Assembly: GCA_019240475.1 (NCBI GenBank)
Contig: JAFAYI010000033.1
Coordinates: 1-64,000 of the forward strand
DNA from: Acidobacteriaceae bacterium
GTDB lineage: Bacteria; Acidobacteriota; Terriglobia; Bryobacterales; Bryobacteraceae
Length of the DNA: 64,000 nt
Direction of reading: 5' to 3'
The position numbers and the translations under genes were made by a program. Shown here in pieces: positions 51,585 through 60,701 of the stretch (the stretch's first letter is position 1; the number at the start of each line of letters is the position of its first letter). Under the pieces are notes generated by a model, which had not been told where the DNA came from, ran no database searches, and saw only the letters and a program-made list of their open reading frames with translations.

Positions 51585-53438
51585 TTAATCGATCTTCGTC
51601 CCTTTGAGAGCGCTTCCGACGGCGGTGTTCATCATCTGCTCGGCAAGGTTTTGCGTAGCGCGGTTCAAAGCTTCAATGTTCCGATTGATCGCGTGATGAT
51701 CGTTTGAATGATAGACGTTCTGTAGATCCCGCTTGGCGGAATCGATCGCCGCGCGTTCGTCGTTGTTGAGCGCAAGCCAGGTCTGGTGGCGTTGCGCTTT
51801 TTCGGTCGCGGCGAGAATGTTGTCGGCCTCCACTTGCGCCTCGCGAACCTGGCGCTCGCGCATATCTTCTTCGGCCTTATCGAAAGACTCGCGGATCATA
51901 GCTTCCACCTGATCTTCGGTCAGGCCATAGGAAGGCTTCACTTCCACGCTCTGTTCTTTGCCGGTTCGGGCATCGCGCGCGGTCACGTTGAGGATGCCGT
52001 TGGCGTCGATCAGGAAACGAACTTCGATTCTCGCGAGTCCGGCCGGAAGAGGCTGAATGTCTTTCAGATCGAACCGCGCAAGGCTGCGGCAGTCCTTGAC
52101 CAGCTCCCGCTCACCCTGCAACACATGGATCAGCACATTTTTCTGGCCGTCGACGGCGGTTGTAAATGTCTCGGTCGCGCTGGCCGGGATGGTCGAATTC
52201 CGATGAATGAGCTTCGAGATGACGCCGCCCATAATCTCGATGCCAAGCGACAACGGCGTCACATCGAGCAGCAGCTTGTCTTCGACATCGCCGGCGAGGA
52301 TTCCCGCCTGCACGGCCGCGCCCAGGGCCACGACTTCATCGGGATTCAGCTCGGTATGCGGCTTGGCCTTGAACAGCCGCTCCACGGCGGCGCGAACCAA
52401 GGGAATGCGAGTAGAGCCGCCCACCAGCACCACTTCCTCGATTTGCCCGGGCGCTATATTTGCGTCGGCGAGGCAAGCCCGGCATGGCTCCAGCGTTCGC
52501 TCCACGATGGGCGCAATCAGGCGCTCAAACAATGCGCGGTCCATCGCGCGATGGTATCGCCTGCCTTTGTATTCGAGCTGGATTTCCGCCTGCGGCGTGA
52601 AAGACAATTCCTCTTTGGCGCGGATGACGGCGCGCCGTAGTCTCTGCACGCCCTCGGAATCCCCGGACAGATCCTCGCCCCATTCCGATTGCACGTCTTC
52701 GAGCGCGATGTTCAGCAGCAGGTTGTCTATGTCGTCGCCGCCCAGGTGCGTATCGCCATTGGTCGCGAGCACTTCGAAGATGCCGTCGTGCAAACGCAAA
52801 ATGGAAATGTCGAACGTGCCGCCGCCGAAGTCATAGACGGCGATTATCCCGTTGTTACGCTTGTCGAGGCCATAGGCGAGCGCCGCCGCCGTAGGCTCGT
52901 TCACCAGGCGCAAGACCTCCAGGCTCGCCAGCCGGCCCGCATCCTTCGTGGCCTGCCGCTGAGCGTCGTTGAAATAAGCCGGCACCGTGATCACGGCTTC
53001 ATTCACGGGCACGCCCAACGCAGCTTCCGCGTTGTCCTTCAATTGCCGCAAAATGACGGCCGAGATCTCGGGGGGCGTAAACGTGCGACCGCCCAGTTTG
53101 AGCTTGATGACCGATTCGCTGTCTTCCGCGACGCGGAACGGGAATAGCTTCAGCTCCTCCTGGATGTCCGCGACGCCGCGTCCCATCAGCCGCTTCACCG
53201 AGTACGCGGTGCGTTCCGGGTGCGTGAGCAGCAGTTCGCGCGCCGGCTCGCCGGCAACCAGATGCCCGTCTTCGGCGAGCGAGACCACGCTCGGCGAGAT
53301 CTTTCGTCCCTCCGGATCTTCGACGATCCGCGGACCCGTTAATCCCATCTCGGCGACCAGGCTGTTGGTAGTTCCGAGATCGATGCCGACAATCTTGGAT
53401 TTTCGGCTTTCGCCGAAGTCGATTTGAAAAGTTCCCAT
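51585..53438 (-). CDS. hscA: Hsp70-type chaperone of Fe-S assembly
   Basis: The 617-residue protein has the actin-like ATPase domain (IVGIDLGTTNSLVAEMG, VYDFGGGTFDISIL, VVLVGGSTRIPLVR) and the substrate-binding domain with a helical lid. Its position in the isc cluster and its length, close to that of E. coli HscA, support HscA over DnaK. It transfers the Fe-S cluster from IscU, binding the LPPVK motif of IscU. It starts 7 bases after hscB. The lid is shorter than in DnaK and lacks the DnaK tail. Confidence 0.95.
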   Translation of the reverse strand: MGTFQIDFGESRKSKIVGIDLGTTNSLVAEMGLTGPRIVEDPEGRKISPSVVSLAEDGHLVAGEPARELLLTHPERTAYSVKRLMGRGVADIQEELKLFPFRVAEDSESVIKLKLGGRTFTPPEISAVILRQLKDNAEAALGVPVNEAVITVPAYFNDAQRQATKDAGRLASLEVLRLVNEPTAAALAYGLDKRNNGIIAVYDFGGGTFDISILRLHDGIFEVLATNGDTHLGGDDIDNLLLNIALEDVQSEWGEDLSGDSEGVQRLRRAVIRAKEELSFTPQAEIQLEYKGRRYHRAMDRALFERLIAPIVERTLEPCRACLADANIAPGQIEEVVLVGGSTRIPLVRAAVERLFKAKPHTELNPDEVVALGAAVQAGILAGDVEDKLLLDVTPLSLGIEIMGGVISKLIHRNSTIPASATETFTTAVDGQKNVLIHVLQGERELVKDCRSLARFDLKDIQPLPAGLARIEVRFLIDANGILNVTARDARTGKEQSVEVKPSYGLTEDQVEAMIRESFDKAEEDMRERQVREAQVEADNILAATEKAQRHQTWLALNNDERAAIDSAKRDLQNVYHSNDHHAINRNIEALNRATQNLAEQMMNTAVGSALKGTKID

Positions 53439-53445
53439 GTTCTTG

Positions 53446-54069
53446 CTAGAGCCGGTCTTCGAGCGGCTCGGCCAGGGCCGGATCGAGCGCGCGATCCACG
53501 TCCCGGATCAGATTTTCAATGTAACGGCGGCGGTTGAGCGCGCCGCGAATTTCCTGCAGCGCCTGCCTGGCCTCTTCGCTCCGGGATTCGGCCGCATCGT
53601 ACTTGCCGAAGAGCTGTTGCAGGTCTTTATCGATCCCGGCTCGCATCGCGTCGAAATTTCCGCGGGCAGATTCAAGCTGAGGCTTGGCGTCGTCGTCGCC
53701 GCTTTTCAGCTCTTCGAGCGCCATGTTGAGATCGAACACTTCTTCGAGCAACTCGGGCGGCACATCTTTTGAGCGCTGCTCTGCTATTGGGAAACCCTCT
53801 TCGGCCAGGAGATACTCGGCGCGCTTTACCGGGTCTCGCAGGGTGCGGTATCCGTCGTTCAGAATGGCCGTAGCTTCGAGCGCTTGCTCCTGTTCGGAGA
53901 CGCTCTTGCGGCTGAAACGGTCGGGATGCCATTGCCGGCTCAGCTCATAGAAACGCTTCTGCAGGGCGTCGGGATCGACGCGGAGCTTGCGATCGAAGCC
54001 AAAGAAATCGTAAAAGTTCTTAGAAAGCGAAGACACGGGCCAACTCAGGCCGAGAACGAAGTGCCGCAT
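53446..54069 (-). CDS. hscB: J-domain co-chaperone of Fe-S assembly
   Basis: The product has an N-terminal J domain (NFYDFFGF, then ELSRQWHPDRFS with the HPD tripeptide) and a C-terminal helical HscB oligomerisation domain that binds IscU (ILNDGYRTLRDPVKRAEYLL, then acidic helices). It delivers IscU to HscA and stimulates its ATPase. ATG 54069 overlaps iscA by 25 bases; GTG 54036 (SSLSKNFYDFF) lies just past the iscA stop codon and may be the real start, giving 196 residues. hscA follows after 7 bases. Confidence 0.94.
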   Translation of the reverse strand: MRHFVLGLSWPVSSLSKNFYDFFGFDRKLRVDPDALQKRFYELSRQWHPDRFSRKSVSEQEQALEATAILNDGYRTLRDPVKRAEYLLAEEGFPIAEQRSKDVPPELLEEVFDLNMALEELKSGDDDAKPQLESARGNFDAMRAGIDKDLQQLFGKYDAAESRSEEARQALQEIRGALNRRRYIENLIRDVDRALDPALAEPLEDRL

Positions 54070-54428
54070 CCGCAGCTCTTAGTGGCATGCGGATTCTGGA
54101 ACACAAACCCCGACTGCATCAGAGAATCGTGCCAATCCAAAGTCATGCCATCCAGAAACAGCATGCTCTTGGGATCGACAAATACCTTCACATCTCCAAA
54201 CTCAAAGACGTGATCCCGCGGCCGGGCTTCCGGAGCAAACTTGAATTGATAGCTAAGCCCGGAACAGCCTCCGCCCAAAACGCCAAGACGCAGGCCGCCC
54301 GCTACACCCTCGCGAGCGAAGGCCTCGCGTATTTTCTGCGCTGCCTTGGGGGTAACGTGGATCTGCTTGGCAGGCTGCGCGGCCCCAGGTTCGGGCGCAG
54401 GCGCGCCTAGCTGAGTAAGTTCAGGCAT
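54045..54428 (-). CDS. iscA: A-type Fe-S carrier protein
   Basis: The 127-residue protein has the A-type carrier fold with the three conserved cysteines: C55 (GGGCSGLSY) and C119/C121 (KSCGCGTSFS). It carries [4Fe-4S] or [2Fe-2S] clusters to target proteins. A 20-residue Pro/Ala-rich N-terminal extension precedes the normal start of the fold (IHVTPKAAQKI). It lies between iscU (12 bases) and hscB (overlap), in the usual isc order. Confidence 0.94.
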   Translation of the reverse strand: MPELTQLGAPAPEPGAAQPAKQIHVTPKAAQKIREAFAREGVAGGLRLGVLGGGCSGLSYQFKFAPEARPRDHVFEFGDVKVFVDPKSMLFLDGMTLDWHDSLMQSGFVFQNPHATKSCGCGTSFSA

Positions 54429-54440
54429 GCGACCAGCCGT

Positions 54441-54857
54441 CTACTGTACGGCTACCGTTTCGGCCTTTGCCGTAACTTGCTGCTTTTTCTTGTAGTCGCC
54501 GATCGCCGCCTTGATCGCATCTTCGGCAAGCACCGAGCAGTGAATCTTCACCGGCGGCAGCGAAAGCTCGTTCACGATGTCCGTGTTCTTGATTTCAAGC
54601 GCCTGATCGACGGTCTTGCCCTTCAGCCACTCCGTCGCAAGCGACGAACTTGCGATGGCGCTTCCGCAGCCGAACGTCTTGAACTTCGCGTCTTCAATGA
54701 TGCCGGTTTCCGGATTGACCTTGACCTGCAGCTTCATGACGTCGCCGCATTCGGGCGCGCCCACCATGCCGGTGCCTACATCGTGGCTGTTCTTGTCGAG
54801 AGAACCCACGTTGCGCGGCCGATTGTAATGGTCCAAAACTTTGTCAGAATATGCCAT
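54441..54857 (-). CDS. iscU: Fe-S cluster scaffold protein
   Basis: The 138-residue scaffold has the three cluster ligands C37 (PECGD), C64 (FGCGSAIA) and C107 (IHCSVLA) and the conserved Asp39. The HscA-binding motif LPPVK is at 100-104. These mark true IscU rather than SufU or NifU. The Fe-S cluster is built here with sulfur from IscS. The last dozen residues (KAETVAVQ) are an unusual Lys/Val tail. It lies 24 bases after iscS. Confidence 0.96.
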   Translation of the reverse strand: MAYSDKVLDHYNRPRNVGSLDKNSHDVGTGMVGAPECGDVMKLQVKVNPETGIIEDAKFKTFGCGSAIASSSLATEWLKGKTVDQALEIKNTDIVNELSLPPVKIHCSVLAEDAIKAAIGDYKKKQQVTAKAETVAVQ

Positions 54858-54881
54858 TTCTTTCCTCTATTCCGATGATAT

Positions 54882-56102
54882 TCAATGTGCGGCCCAAACT
54901 ACCTTGCTTAAATCCACGCCTTCTTTGGCCATCTCGTAAAGCGGCGACAGCTCGCGAAGCTTTCTCACCACGTCGATGACTTTGTCGGCGACGTAATCTA
55001 CTTCCTCTTCTGTGTTGAAACGGCCGATGCCGAAGCGAATCGAGGAGTGCGCCAGGTCGTCGCCGGCGCCGAGCGCCTTCAGGACGTAACTGGGCTCCAG
55101 GGTCGCCGACGTGCAGGCCGAGCCGCTCGACACTGCGATATCGTTGATGCCCATCAGCAGGCTTTCGCCCTCGACGTACGCAAAGCTGATGTTCAGGTTA
55201 TTCGGCAGGCGATGTTCGAGCGAGCCGTTGATGTACACTTCGTCCAACTCTTGCGTCAATTTGTCCTGCAGCTTGTCGCGCAGAAAACTGAGGCGCTTGG
55301 TCTCTTCGGCCATTTCGCGCCGGGCGATTTCGCAAGCGGCGCCCAATCCCACAATGCCCGGAACGTTCAAGGTTCCTGAGCGCATTCCACGTTCGTGGCC
55401 GCCGCCGTCCATCTGCGCCGTGATCTGCACGCGAGGATTTCTGCGCCGCACATACAGCGCGCCCACCCCTTTCGGCCCATACAGTTTGTGACCCGAAAGC
55501 GACAGGACGTCGATTCCGTCGGCGATAACGTTTACCGGAATCTTGCCCACCGCCTGCACCGCGTCGGTGTGGAACAAAACGCCGCGTTCCTTCGCGATCT
55601 TCGCGATATCCTTAACCGGCTGCACCACCCCGATTTCGTTGTTCGCATACATGATCGAAATCAGAATGGTCTTGTCCGTGATCGCGGCGCGCAACTGGTC
55701 TAAATCGATGAGGCCGTCCTGCCTTACAGGCAGGTAAGTGATGCGGACGCCGTTCTTTTCCAGACGCTTGCATGTATCGAGAACCGCCTTGTGCTCGATC
55801 ACCTGCGTGATGATGTGATTGCCTCGCTCGGCATACATCTCCGCGATGCCCTTCAGCGCCAGGTTATTCGATTCCGTCGCGCCGCTCGTAAAGACGATCT
55901 CTTTCGGCGTGGCGCCAATCAGGTCCGCGATCTGCTTGCGGGCCTTTTCGACGGCTTCTTCGGCTTCCCAACCGAAGCTGTGGTTACGGGACGCCGCGTT
56001 GCCGAACACGTCGGTAAAGTATGGCTTCATGGCGTCGAACACGCGGGGGTCCGTGGGAGTGGTCGCGTGATTGTCCATGTAAATCGGCAATTTCATCTTC
56101 AT
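54882..56102 (-). CDS. iscS: Cysteine desulfurase
   Basis: The 406-residue PLP enzyme takes sulfur from cysteine and passes it to IscU. Visible are the NH2-terminal substrate loop (YMDNHATTPTDPRV), the PLP Lys in LSLSGHKLYGPKG, and the catalytic Cys in SSGSACTSATLEPSYVL on a long loop as in IscS (not the short SufS type). The start overlaps the iscR stop by four bases (56099-56102). Confidence 0.97.
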   Translation of the reverse strand: MKMKLPIYMDNHATTPTDPRVFDAMKPYFTDVFGNAASRNHSFGWEAEEAVEKARKQIADLIGATPKEIVFTSGATESNNLALKGIAEMYAERGNHIITQVIEHKAVLDTCKRLEKNGVRITYLPVRQDGLIDLDQLRAAITDKTILISIMYANNEIGVVQPVKDIAKIAKERGVLFHTDAVQAVGKIPVNVIADGIDVLSLSGHKLYGPKGVGALYVRRRNPRVQITAQMDGGGHERGMRSGTLNVPGIVGLGAACEIARREMAEETKRLSFLRDKLQDKLTQELDEVYINGSLEHRLPNNLNISFAYVEGESLLMGINDIAVSSGSACTSATLEPSYVLKALGAGDDLAHSSIRFGIGRFNTEEEVDYVADKVIDVVRKLRELSPLYEMAKEGVDLSKVVWAAH

Positions 56103-56602
56103 TTCCTCAGAGAACTTTCCGGGCTCAGCGACGGCGGAGCGCCGTGCAAGGCGATCAACGATACCGGCGCGGGCTCGGGCGCCGAATCCTCGGTTTCCTG
56201 CAGCATGTCTTCGATGCTGACGCCGTTCAGAAGTCGCAGGATCGCGTCATGAATCTTTTTCAGAGGCCGTCTCACCGTGCACCGCTCGGAGTGGCCGCAA
56301 TGGGCATCTTCGGTGAAGCAGGTAGCCACCACAATCGGCCCGTCGATCGCACGAATTACTTCGAGGGCCGAGATCAAACGCGGCTCCCGCGCCAGCCGGT
56401 ATCCTCCATTGGTCCCGAACTCCGAGACCAGAAAGCCGGCCTTGCCCAACTTTTGAAGCAGCTTCGAGAGGACCGGCAGCGGTATGCCGCAGCCCTCCGA
56501 CACTTCCTTGGCGCTTGCTCCTTCGCCCGCATCGCGTTGACGAACTGCAAAATACCTGAGAGCAATCAGGCTGTAATCCGCCTTTTTTGTTAGTCGAAGC
56601 AT
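56099..56602 (-). CDS. iscR: Rrf2-family Fe-S regulator
   Basis: The 167-residue winged-helix protein (LTKKADYSLIALRYFA, then EVSEGCGIPLPVLSKLLQKL) is the first gene of the isc cluster. Three cysteines (C95, C102, C108) match the IscR [2Fe-2S] ligands, but the first spacing is one residue longer than in E. coli and the His three residues after the last Cys is replaced by Arg. An Fe-S form would repress the isc promoter, relieving it under iron starvation or oxidative stress. It is divergent from a sugar transferase, with 212 bases between. Confidence 0.92.
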   Translation of the reverse strand: MLRLTKKADYSLIALRYFAVRQRDAGEGASAKEVSEGCGIPLPVLSKLLQKLGKAGFLVSEFGTNGGYRLAREPRLISALEVIRAIDGPIVVATCFTEDAHCGHSERCTVRRPLKKIHDAILRLLNGVSIEDMLQETEDSAPEPAPVSLIALHGAPPSLSPESSLRK

Positions 56603-56814
56603 GCGGTGGCGAACACTAAAACGATAGATCTACGACCAAGACGATCCTTATTTGTTATACCACGAGTCCAGTTGAGATGCGCCAGGTTTTATCCTTCGCA
56701 GAATCAGCAGCTTGCCATTCCAACGCACTCACGCCGCGCACCCGCTTTAGGCGGCCTCGGGGACCATGCGCGTGTTACACTCAAGGCGCGCACTACTCCC
56801 CCTAAAAACTCTGC

Positions 56815-58197
56815 GTGATTCGCCTTTTTCGTGTATTTATCCCCGCCAGCGTAGTAGCGCTTCTGCTCTCCGAGATCGTCTTGGTGATGGCCTGTTACGG
56901 CGCGGCTTCCTTCTTCACCTTGTCGGAAGACCCTTCCGTCTATCTCTTCGCCGAAGAGAATTACTGGAAAGTTCTTCTGGTGGTCGGCTTGGTGATCCTG
57001 GGGCTCTACTTTCAGGATCTCTATAGCGACCTAAGGATCGCCTCGCGTATTCTCCTGGTTCAGGAGGTTTGCCTCGCGGTCGGCTCGGCGCTACTGACGA
57101 TGGCCTTCCTTGGCTACCTGCGCCCGGACATGCTTCTCGGCCGTTGGCTGATGATCGTTGGCAGTCTGGGAGTAGTTGTCTTGCTGCCGCTTTGGCGCAT
57201 TTTCTTTTGGAAGTACGTCATCGTGGCTCTGCGCTCGGAGCGCGTGCTGTTGCTTGGCAACTCCAGCATTCTCAGCGAAGTGATATCCGAATTGGTAAGC
57301 CGACCGGAGTTCGGCTACTCGATCCTCGGGTACATATGCGAGGAGCAGCCCTGCGATTTCCCGGTGCCGTGTCTCGGAACGGTTTCCGACGTCGCAAAGG
57401 TTTGCGAGGAGCACAAGCCGACTCGCATCGTGGTCGGCATGGCGGAACGCCGCAATCGTCTTCCGCTCCAGGATCTGCTCGAGATCCGCTTCACCGGCGT
57501 GCTGATCGAGGACGCAGCCGATACTTACGAGATGGCGATGCGGCGCGTGTGCAGCCGCAAGATCCAACCGTCGCAGCTTATTTTTTCGTCCGTGCTTGGG
57601 CCGCGGCCTCAGGCTATCGCGCTTCAAAATTTCTATTCTCTATTGCTGGGCGCGATCGGACTCGTGCTTGCCGTGCCTTTCATGCTCGCCACGGCGATCG
57701 CGGTCAAACTTTCGTCCAAAGGGCCGGTGCTCTACCGCCAGAGGCGAGTCGGCCTCAACGGGCGCGTCTTCACGTTATACAAATTCCGGTCCATGTATGT
57801 GGATGCGGAAGCGCGGACGGGCGCCGTATGGGCCAAGATTGGCGATCCTCGCATTACGCCAATTGGGCGCTGGCTGCGCAAGCTGCGCCTGGATGAGTTG
57901 CCGCAGCTTTGGAACGTTGTGAAGGGCGATATGGGGGTGGTGGGACCTCGTCCGGAACGTCCGGAGTTTGTCGATCTACTCGCTCATCAGATTCCTTATT
58001 ACCGGCAGCGGCTCGCCGTGAAACCCGGAATCACGGGTTGGGCGCAGATCAATCACAAGTATGGCGACACGGAGTTAGACGCCATGATTAAGCTTGAGTA
58101 CGATCTTTACTACATCAAGAACGTGGCTCCGGCTCTGGACTTCTACATCATCTTTCACACTCTCAAAGTGATGCTGCTCAGCCGCGGCGCGCAGTAA
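56815..58197 (+). CDS. Polyprenyl glycosylphosphotransferase, PEP-CTERM/EPS type
   Basis: The 460-residue protein has an N-terminal membrane region of about four helices, a CoA-binding-like Rossmann segment (VLLLGNSSILSEVISEL), a fifth membrane helix, and the C-terminal sugar transferase domain (VLYRQRRVGLNGRVFTLYKF, LRKLRLDELPQLWNVVKGDM, GPRPERPEF, KPGITGWAQIN). It begins exopolysaccharide synthesis by putting a sugar phosphate on undecaprenyl phosphate. The layout matches the group associated with PEP-CTERM/exosortase systems, which fits the PEP-CTERM protein at 23.9 kb. Start codon GTG 56815. Confidence 0.92.
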   Translation: MIRLFRVFIPASVVALLLSEIVLVMACYGAASFFTLSEDPSVYLFAEENYWKVLLVVGLVILGLYFQDLYSDLRIASRILLVQEVCLAVGSALLTMAFLGYLRPDMLLGRWLMIVGSLGVVVLLPLWRIFFWKYVIVALRSERVLLLGNSSILSEVISELVSRPEFGYSILGYICEEQPCDFPVPCLGTVSDVAKVCEEHKPTRIVVGMAERRNRLPLQDLLEIRFTGVLIEDAADTYEMAMRRVCSRKIQPSQLIFSSVLGPRPQAIALQNFYSLLLGAIGLVLAVPFMLATAIAVKLSSKGPVLYRQRRVGLNGRVFTLYKFRSMYVDAEARTGAVWAKIGDPRITPIGRWLRKLRLDELPQLWNVVKGDMGVVGPRPERPEFVDLLAHQIPYYRQRLAVKPGITGWAQINHKYGDTELDAMIKLEYDLYYIKNVAPALDFYIIFHTLKVMLLSRGAQ

Positions 58198-58221
58198 GCG
58201 CTCCCTGAGTTGCAAACCGTT

Positions 58222-59061
58222 CTACTTGACGTCGTCGAATCGCAGGGCCACTTCGGAGCCGTAGCGGTGGTAATCCGCAAAGCTCAACAGGTTCCATTCA
58301 CGCCGTCCGGCCTCGTCGTAGCGCACTGCGTATTCGCCGCTCCTCGGCAGCAGCCAAGTGCGGCCATTCAAATCCACAGGGGCCAGGCTAACGCTCCAGC
58401 GCACCTCTGAAATGCGCGTCTGAGGCGGAACGTCTACGGACGTACGCTCGATCTCAAGTATCTGGCCGGAATCGCGGGCGACCGAGACTTCCGTGCGGAA
58501 CGGGATTCGGTAATGCTGTCCACCGACCGCCAAGTCCCACGGACTATCTTCCTCGTTTACCTCGAAGGCGTACACCGCGGCCGGTGTATCGTTGACGTGG
58601 GAATCGCCCAGATACCGAACGGGCTGAGTCTTCAGCAGCAGTTGAGTTTGACGCAGCAGGGTCCCGAATTCGCCTTCCGACCAGGCGCCGGGGACGGCGG
58701 CAATCGTCGTTCGCGGCTGGCGATTTTGACGTACTTCCGTATAGCGCTCCGTTCCATTTTCAAACGACACGCGGGCAGTGACGGTATCGATTTGGCGCGC
58801 CTTGTCGCCGCTCAAGCTCCCCTTGTAGCGGGTCATCTCCTCACGGCAAACGAAGCTTTCCAGGTCCGAATAGAGTTGTTCGTTGGCCGAGCGGACGCGT
58901 TCCAGGAAATCGCCGGCCCCGGCGCCGGGATTCGGGGCCGGAGTGGCGGGCGCGGGCGCAGCTGTCGAGGCCGAATCGGAATGCTCAGCCCACGGGCGCG
59001 CGCCTGCTGAACAAACAATCGCGCATAAAGTCAAAATCAAAGACGCAGCCCGAAATGCCAT
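58222..59061 (-). CDS. Secreted hypothetical protein
   Basis: The product, about 279 residues with ATG 59061, has a signal peptide (MAFRAASLILTLCAIVCSAGA), a Pro/Ala-rich linker and a mature beta-rich body (for example GERYTEV-type and VEVNEEDSPWDLAV segments). I do not recognise the family, but similar exported proteins are frequent in Acidobacteria. ATG 59088 would add nine residues and gives a less normal signal. It lies 62 bases from mltG on the same strand and could be read with it. Confidence 0.78.
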   Translation of the reverse strand: MAFRAASLILTLCAIVCSAGARPWAEHSDSASTAAPAPATPAPNPGAGAGDFLERVRSANEQLYSDLESFVCREEMTRYKGSLSGDKARQIDTVTARVSFENGTERYTEVRQNRQPRTTIAAVPGAWSEGEFGTLLRQTQLLLKTQPVRYLGDSHVNDTPAAVYAFEVNEEDSPWDLAVGGQHYRIPFRTEVSVARDSGQILEIERTSVDVPPQTRISEVRWSVSLAPVDLNGRTWLLPRSGEYAVRYDEAGRREWNLLSFADYHRYGSEVALRFDDVK

Positions 59062-59123
59062 TGCGGTCTCCACAATGGTTATCGGCAAGACAGGCCGGTT
59101 TGATTAGGGGTTGTGGCGGGCGG

Positions 59124-60161
59124 CTAACGCGCCTGCCCGCGATAGTCGAGAACCGCCTTCTCATGCTCGGCGAGAGTGGCCGAAAAATGGTGCGTTCCCG
59201 ATCCATCGGGCTTGGCCACAAAATATAAGTAGTTCGTCGCAACCGGGTGGAGCGCGGCCGAGAGCGACGCCGCGCCCGGATTCGCGATGGGTCCCGGCGG
59301 CAACCCGGCGTGCGTATAGGTATTGTATGGATTCGCACTTGCCAGGTCGGACCTATGGATGGTTCCGCGAAACCGATTTTCCAGCAGGGCCGCGTAGACA
59401 GTGGTCGGATCGCATTGCAGCGGCATCCCTAGACGCAGCCGGTTTGCGAAAACCGCGGCAACCACCGGGCGCTCTCCGGGAATCGCCGTCTCCTTTTCAA
59501 CGAGCGAGGCGAGCGTAACGATCTCGTGCGCCGTCCGCGCATCGCTCGCGCCGCCCAAAGCAGCCCACTGTTTGCGGAACTCGGCGGTCATGGTCCGGCA
59601 AAGCTGCCGTCCTGTGGTTTGATGCGTCACGCGGTAGGTGGAGGGAAACAGGTAGCCCTCCAGATCCGGCGCCCGCGCGTCGATGTCTCGAATCAGTTCG
59701 GGATCGGCCGCGGCTTCGAGGAAATCCTTGGGCCGCACGCTATCCAATCCCGCAAGCAGCGACGCGATATCGAACATGTTGCTGCCCTCGGGTACGGTGA
59801 AATCCTCATAGAAGATTTCGCCCCGCCGTATCTTCTCGAACACCTGCCAGGGGGTTGTGTCCGCGCCGAAGCGGTATTCGCCGGCCTGGAGCGTGGCGCG
59901 CGGGTGTAGCATCCTAACCAACAGGAACCCCCAGCGCGAGCGCACGACTCCATGCGCCGTCAATTCCTTTGCGATCTCCTTGGAAGACATTCCCCGCCCG
60001 ATTTCGACGAACGTCTCGTCCGCAAAGCCTCGATAGGGTCCCAGATACCAGTAAGCGGCGATCCCGGCGCCCGCGACCGCGAAGACCGCTGTTAGAATCA
60101 CCGCCAGCAGCAAAGCCCGGCGGAGAAAGCTGCGCGGCTCAGCCAAGGCTTCCTCCCGCAT
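59124..60161 (-). CDS. mltG: Endolytic murein transglycosylase
   Basis: The 345-residue protein has a cytoplasmic tail and one membrane helix (LLLAVILTAVFAVAGAGIAAY), a LysM-like small domain (FVEIGRGMSSKEIAKEL) and the YceG-like catalytic domain with its Glu in LASLVEKETA and the NPYNTYTHAGLPPGPI motif. It cuts nascent glycan strands and so sets their length. The start lies inside ruvX (23-base overlap), showing tight coupling. Confidence 0.94.
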   Translation of the reverse strand: MREEALAEPRSFLRRALLLAVILTAVFAVAGAGIAAYWYLGPYRGFADETFVEIGRGMSSKEIAKELTAHGVVRSRWGFLLVRMLHPRATLQAGEYRFGADTTPWQVFEKIRRGEIFYEDFTVPEGSNMFDIASLLAGLDSVRPKDFLEAAADPELIRDIDARAPDLEGYLFPSTYRVTHQTTGRQLCRTMTAEFRKQWAALGGASDARTAHEIVTLASLVEKETAIPGERPVVAAVFANRLRLGMPLQCDPTTVYAALLENRFRGTIHRSDLASANPYNTYTHAGLPPGPIANPGAASLSAALHPVATNYLYFVAKPDGSGTHHFSATLAEHEKAVLDYRGQAR

Positions 60162-60612
60162 CCGCTTCGCGCGGCTGCTGGCAATGTTCCAGGTAGCTCT
60201 CGAGCAGAAGCATGGCCGCCACGCGATCCACCGCGCCTTTCCGAGTGGCCGCGGCTTTCCCGGTTTCTTGCAGAATTCGCGCAGCTTCCACAGAGGTCAG
60301 CCGTTCGTCCCAGAACACAATCGGGAGTCCGATGTGCTCGCTCAGGCGTTCGGCGAAGTCCCTGGTGTATTCGCTTTGCCGGCTCTCGGCCCCGCTCATG
60401 TGCAGCGGCCGGCCCACCAGAAGCGTACTCACGTTCCAATGCGTGGCCAGGTCCTTCAGCTTCGCCAGATCCTCCCGTACGCGCGTGCGCTCCAGGGTCT
60501 GGAGTCCTTGGGCCGTAATTCCCAGCGGGTCGCTGACGGCCAGCCCGATGCGCTTCTTGCCGACATCGAGCGCAAGCACTCGCCCGCCTTGATTCTCGAA
60601 AAGGTCCGTCAA
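60139..60612 (-). CDS. ruvX: Putative Holliday junction resolvase/pre-16S rRNA nuclease
   Basis: The 157-residue RNase-H-fold protein (YqgF/RuvX) has the first catalytic Asp in VLALDVGKKRIGLAVSDP, VGRPLHMSGAESRQSEY and FWDERLTSVEAAR, followed by the C-terminal Asp in GAVDRVAAMLLLE. In E. coli the family matures the 5' end of 16S rRNA. It overlaps mltG by 23 bases. Length and motifs are normal. Confidence 0.94.
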   Translation of the reverse strand: MTDLFENQGGRVLALDVGKKRIGLAVSDPLGITAQGLQTLERTRVREDLAKLKDLATHWNVSTLLVGRPLHMSGAESRQSEYTRDFAERLSEHIGLPIVFWDERLTSVEAARILQETGKAAATRKGAVDRVAAMLLLESYLEHCQQPREADAGGSLG

Positions 60613-60701
60613 ATCGGATTATAAAGTGTCGTTCTCGTGCTAGAGTGTCGATAAGCGAGGCAGGACTCGCCGCTTCATTCGAGCGCGCGCTCTAGCGCCT
60701 T

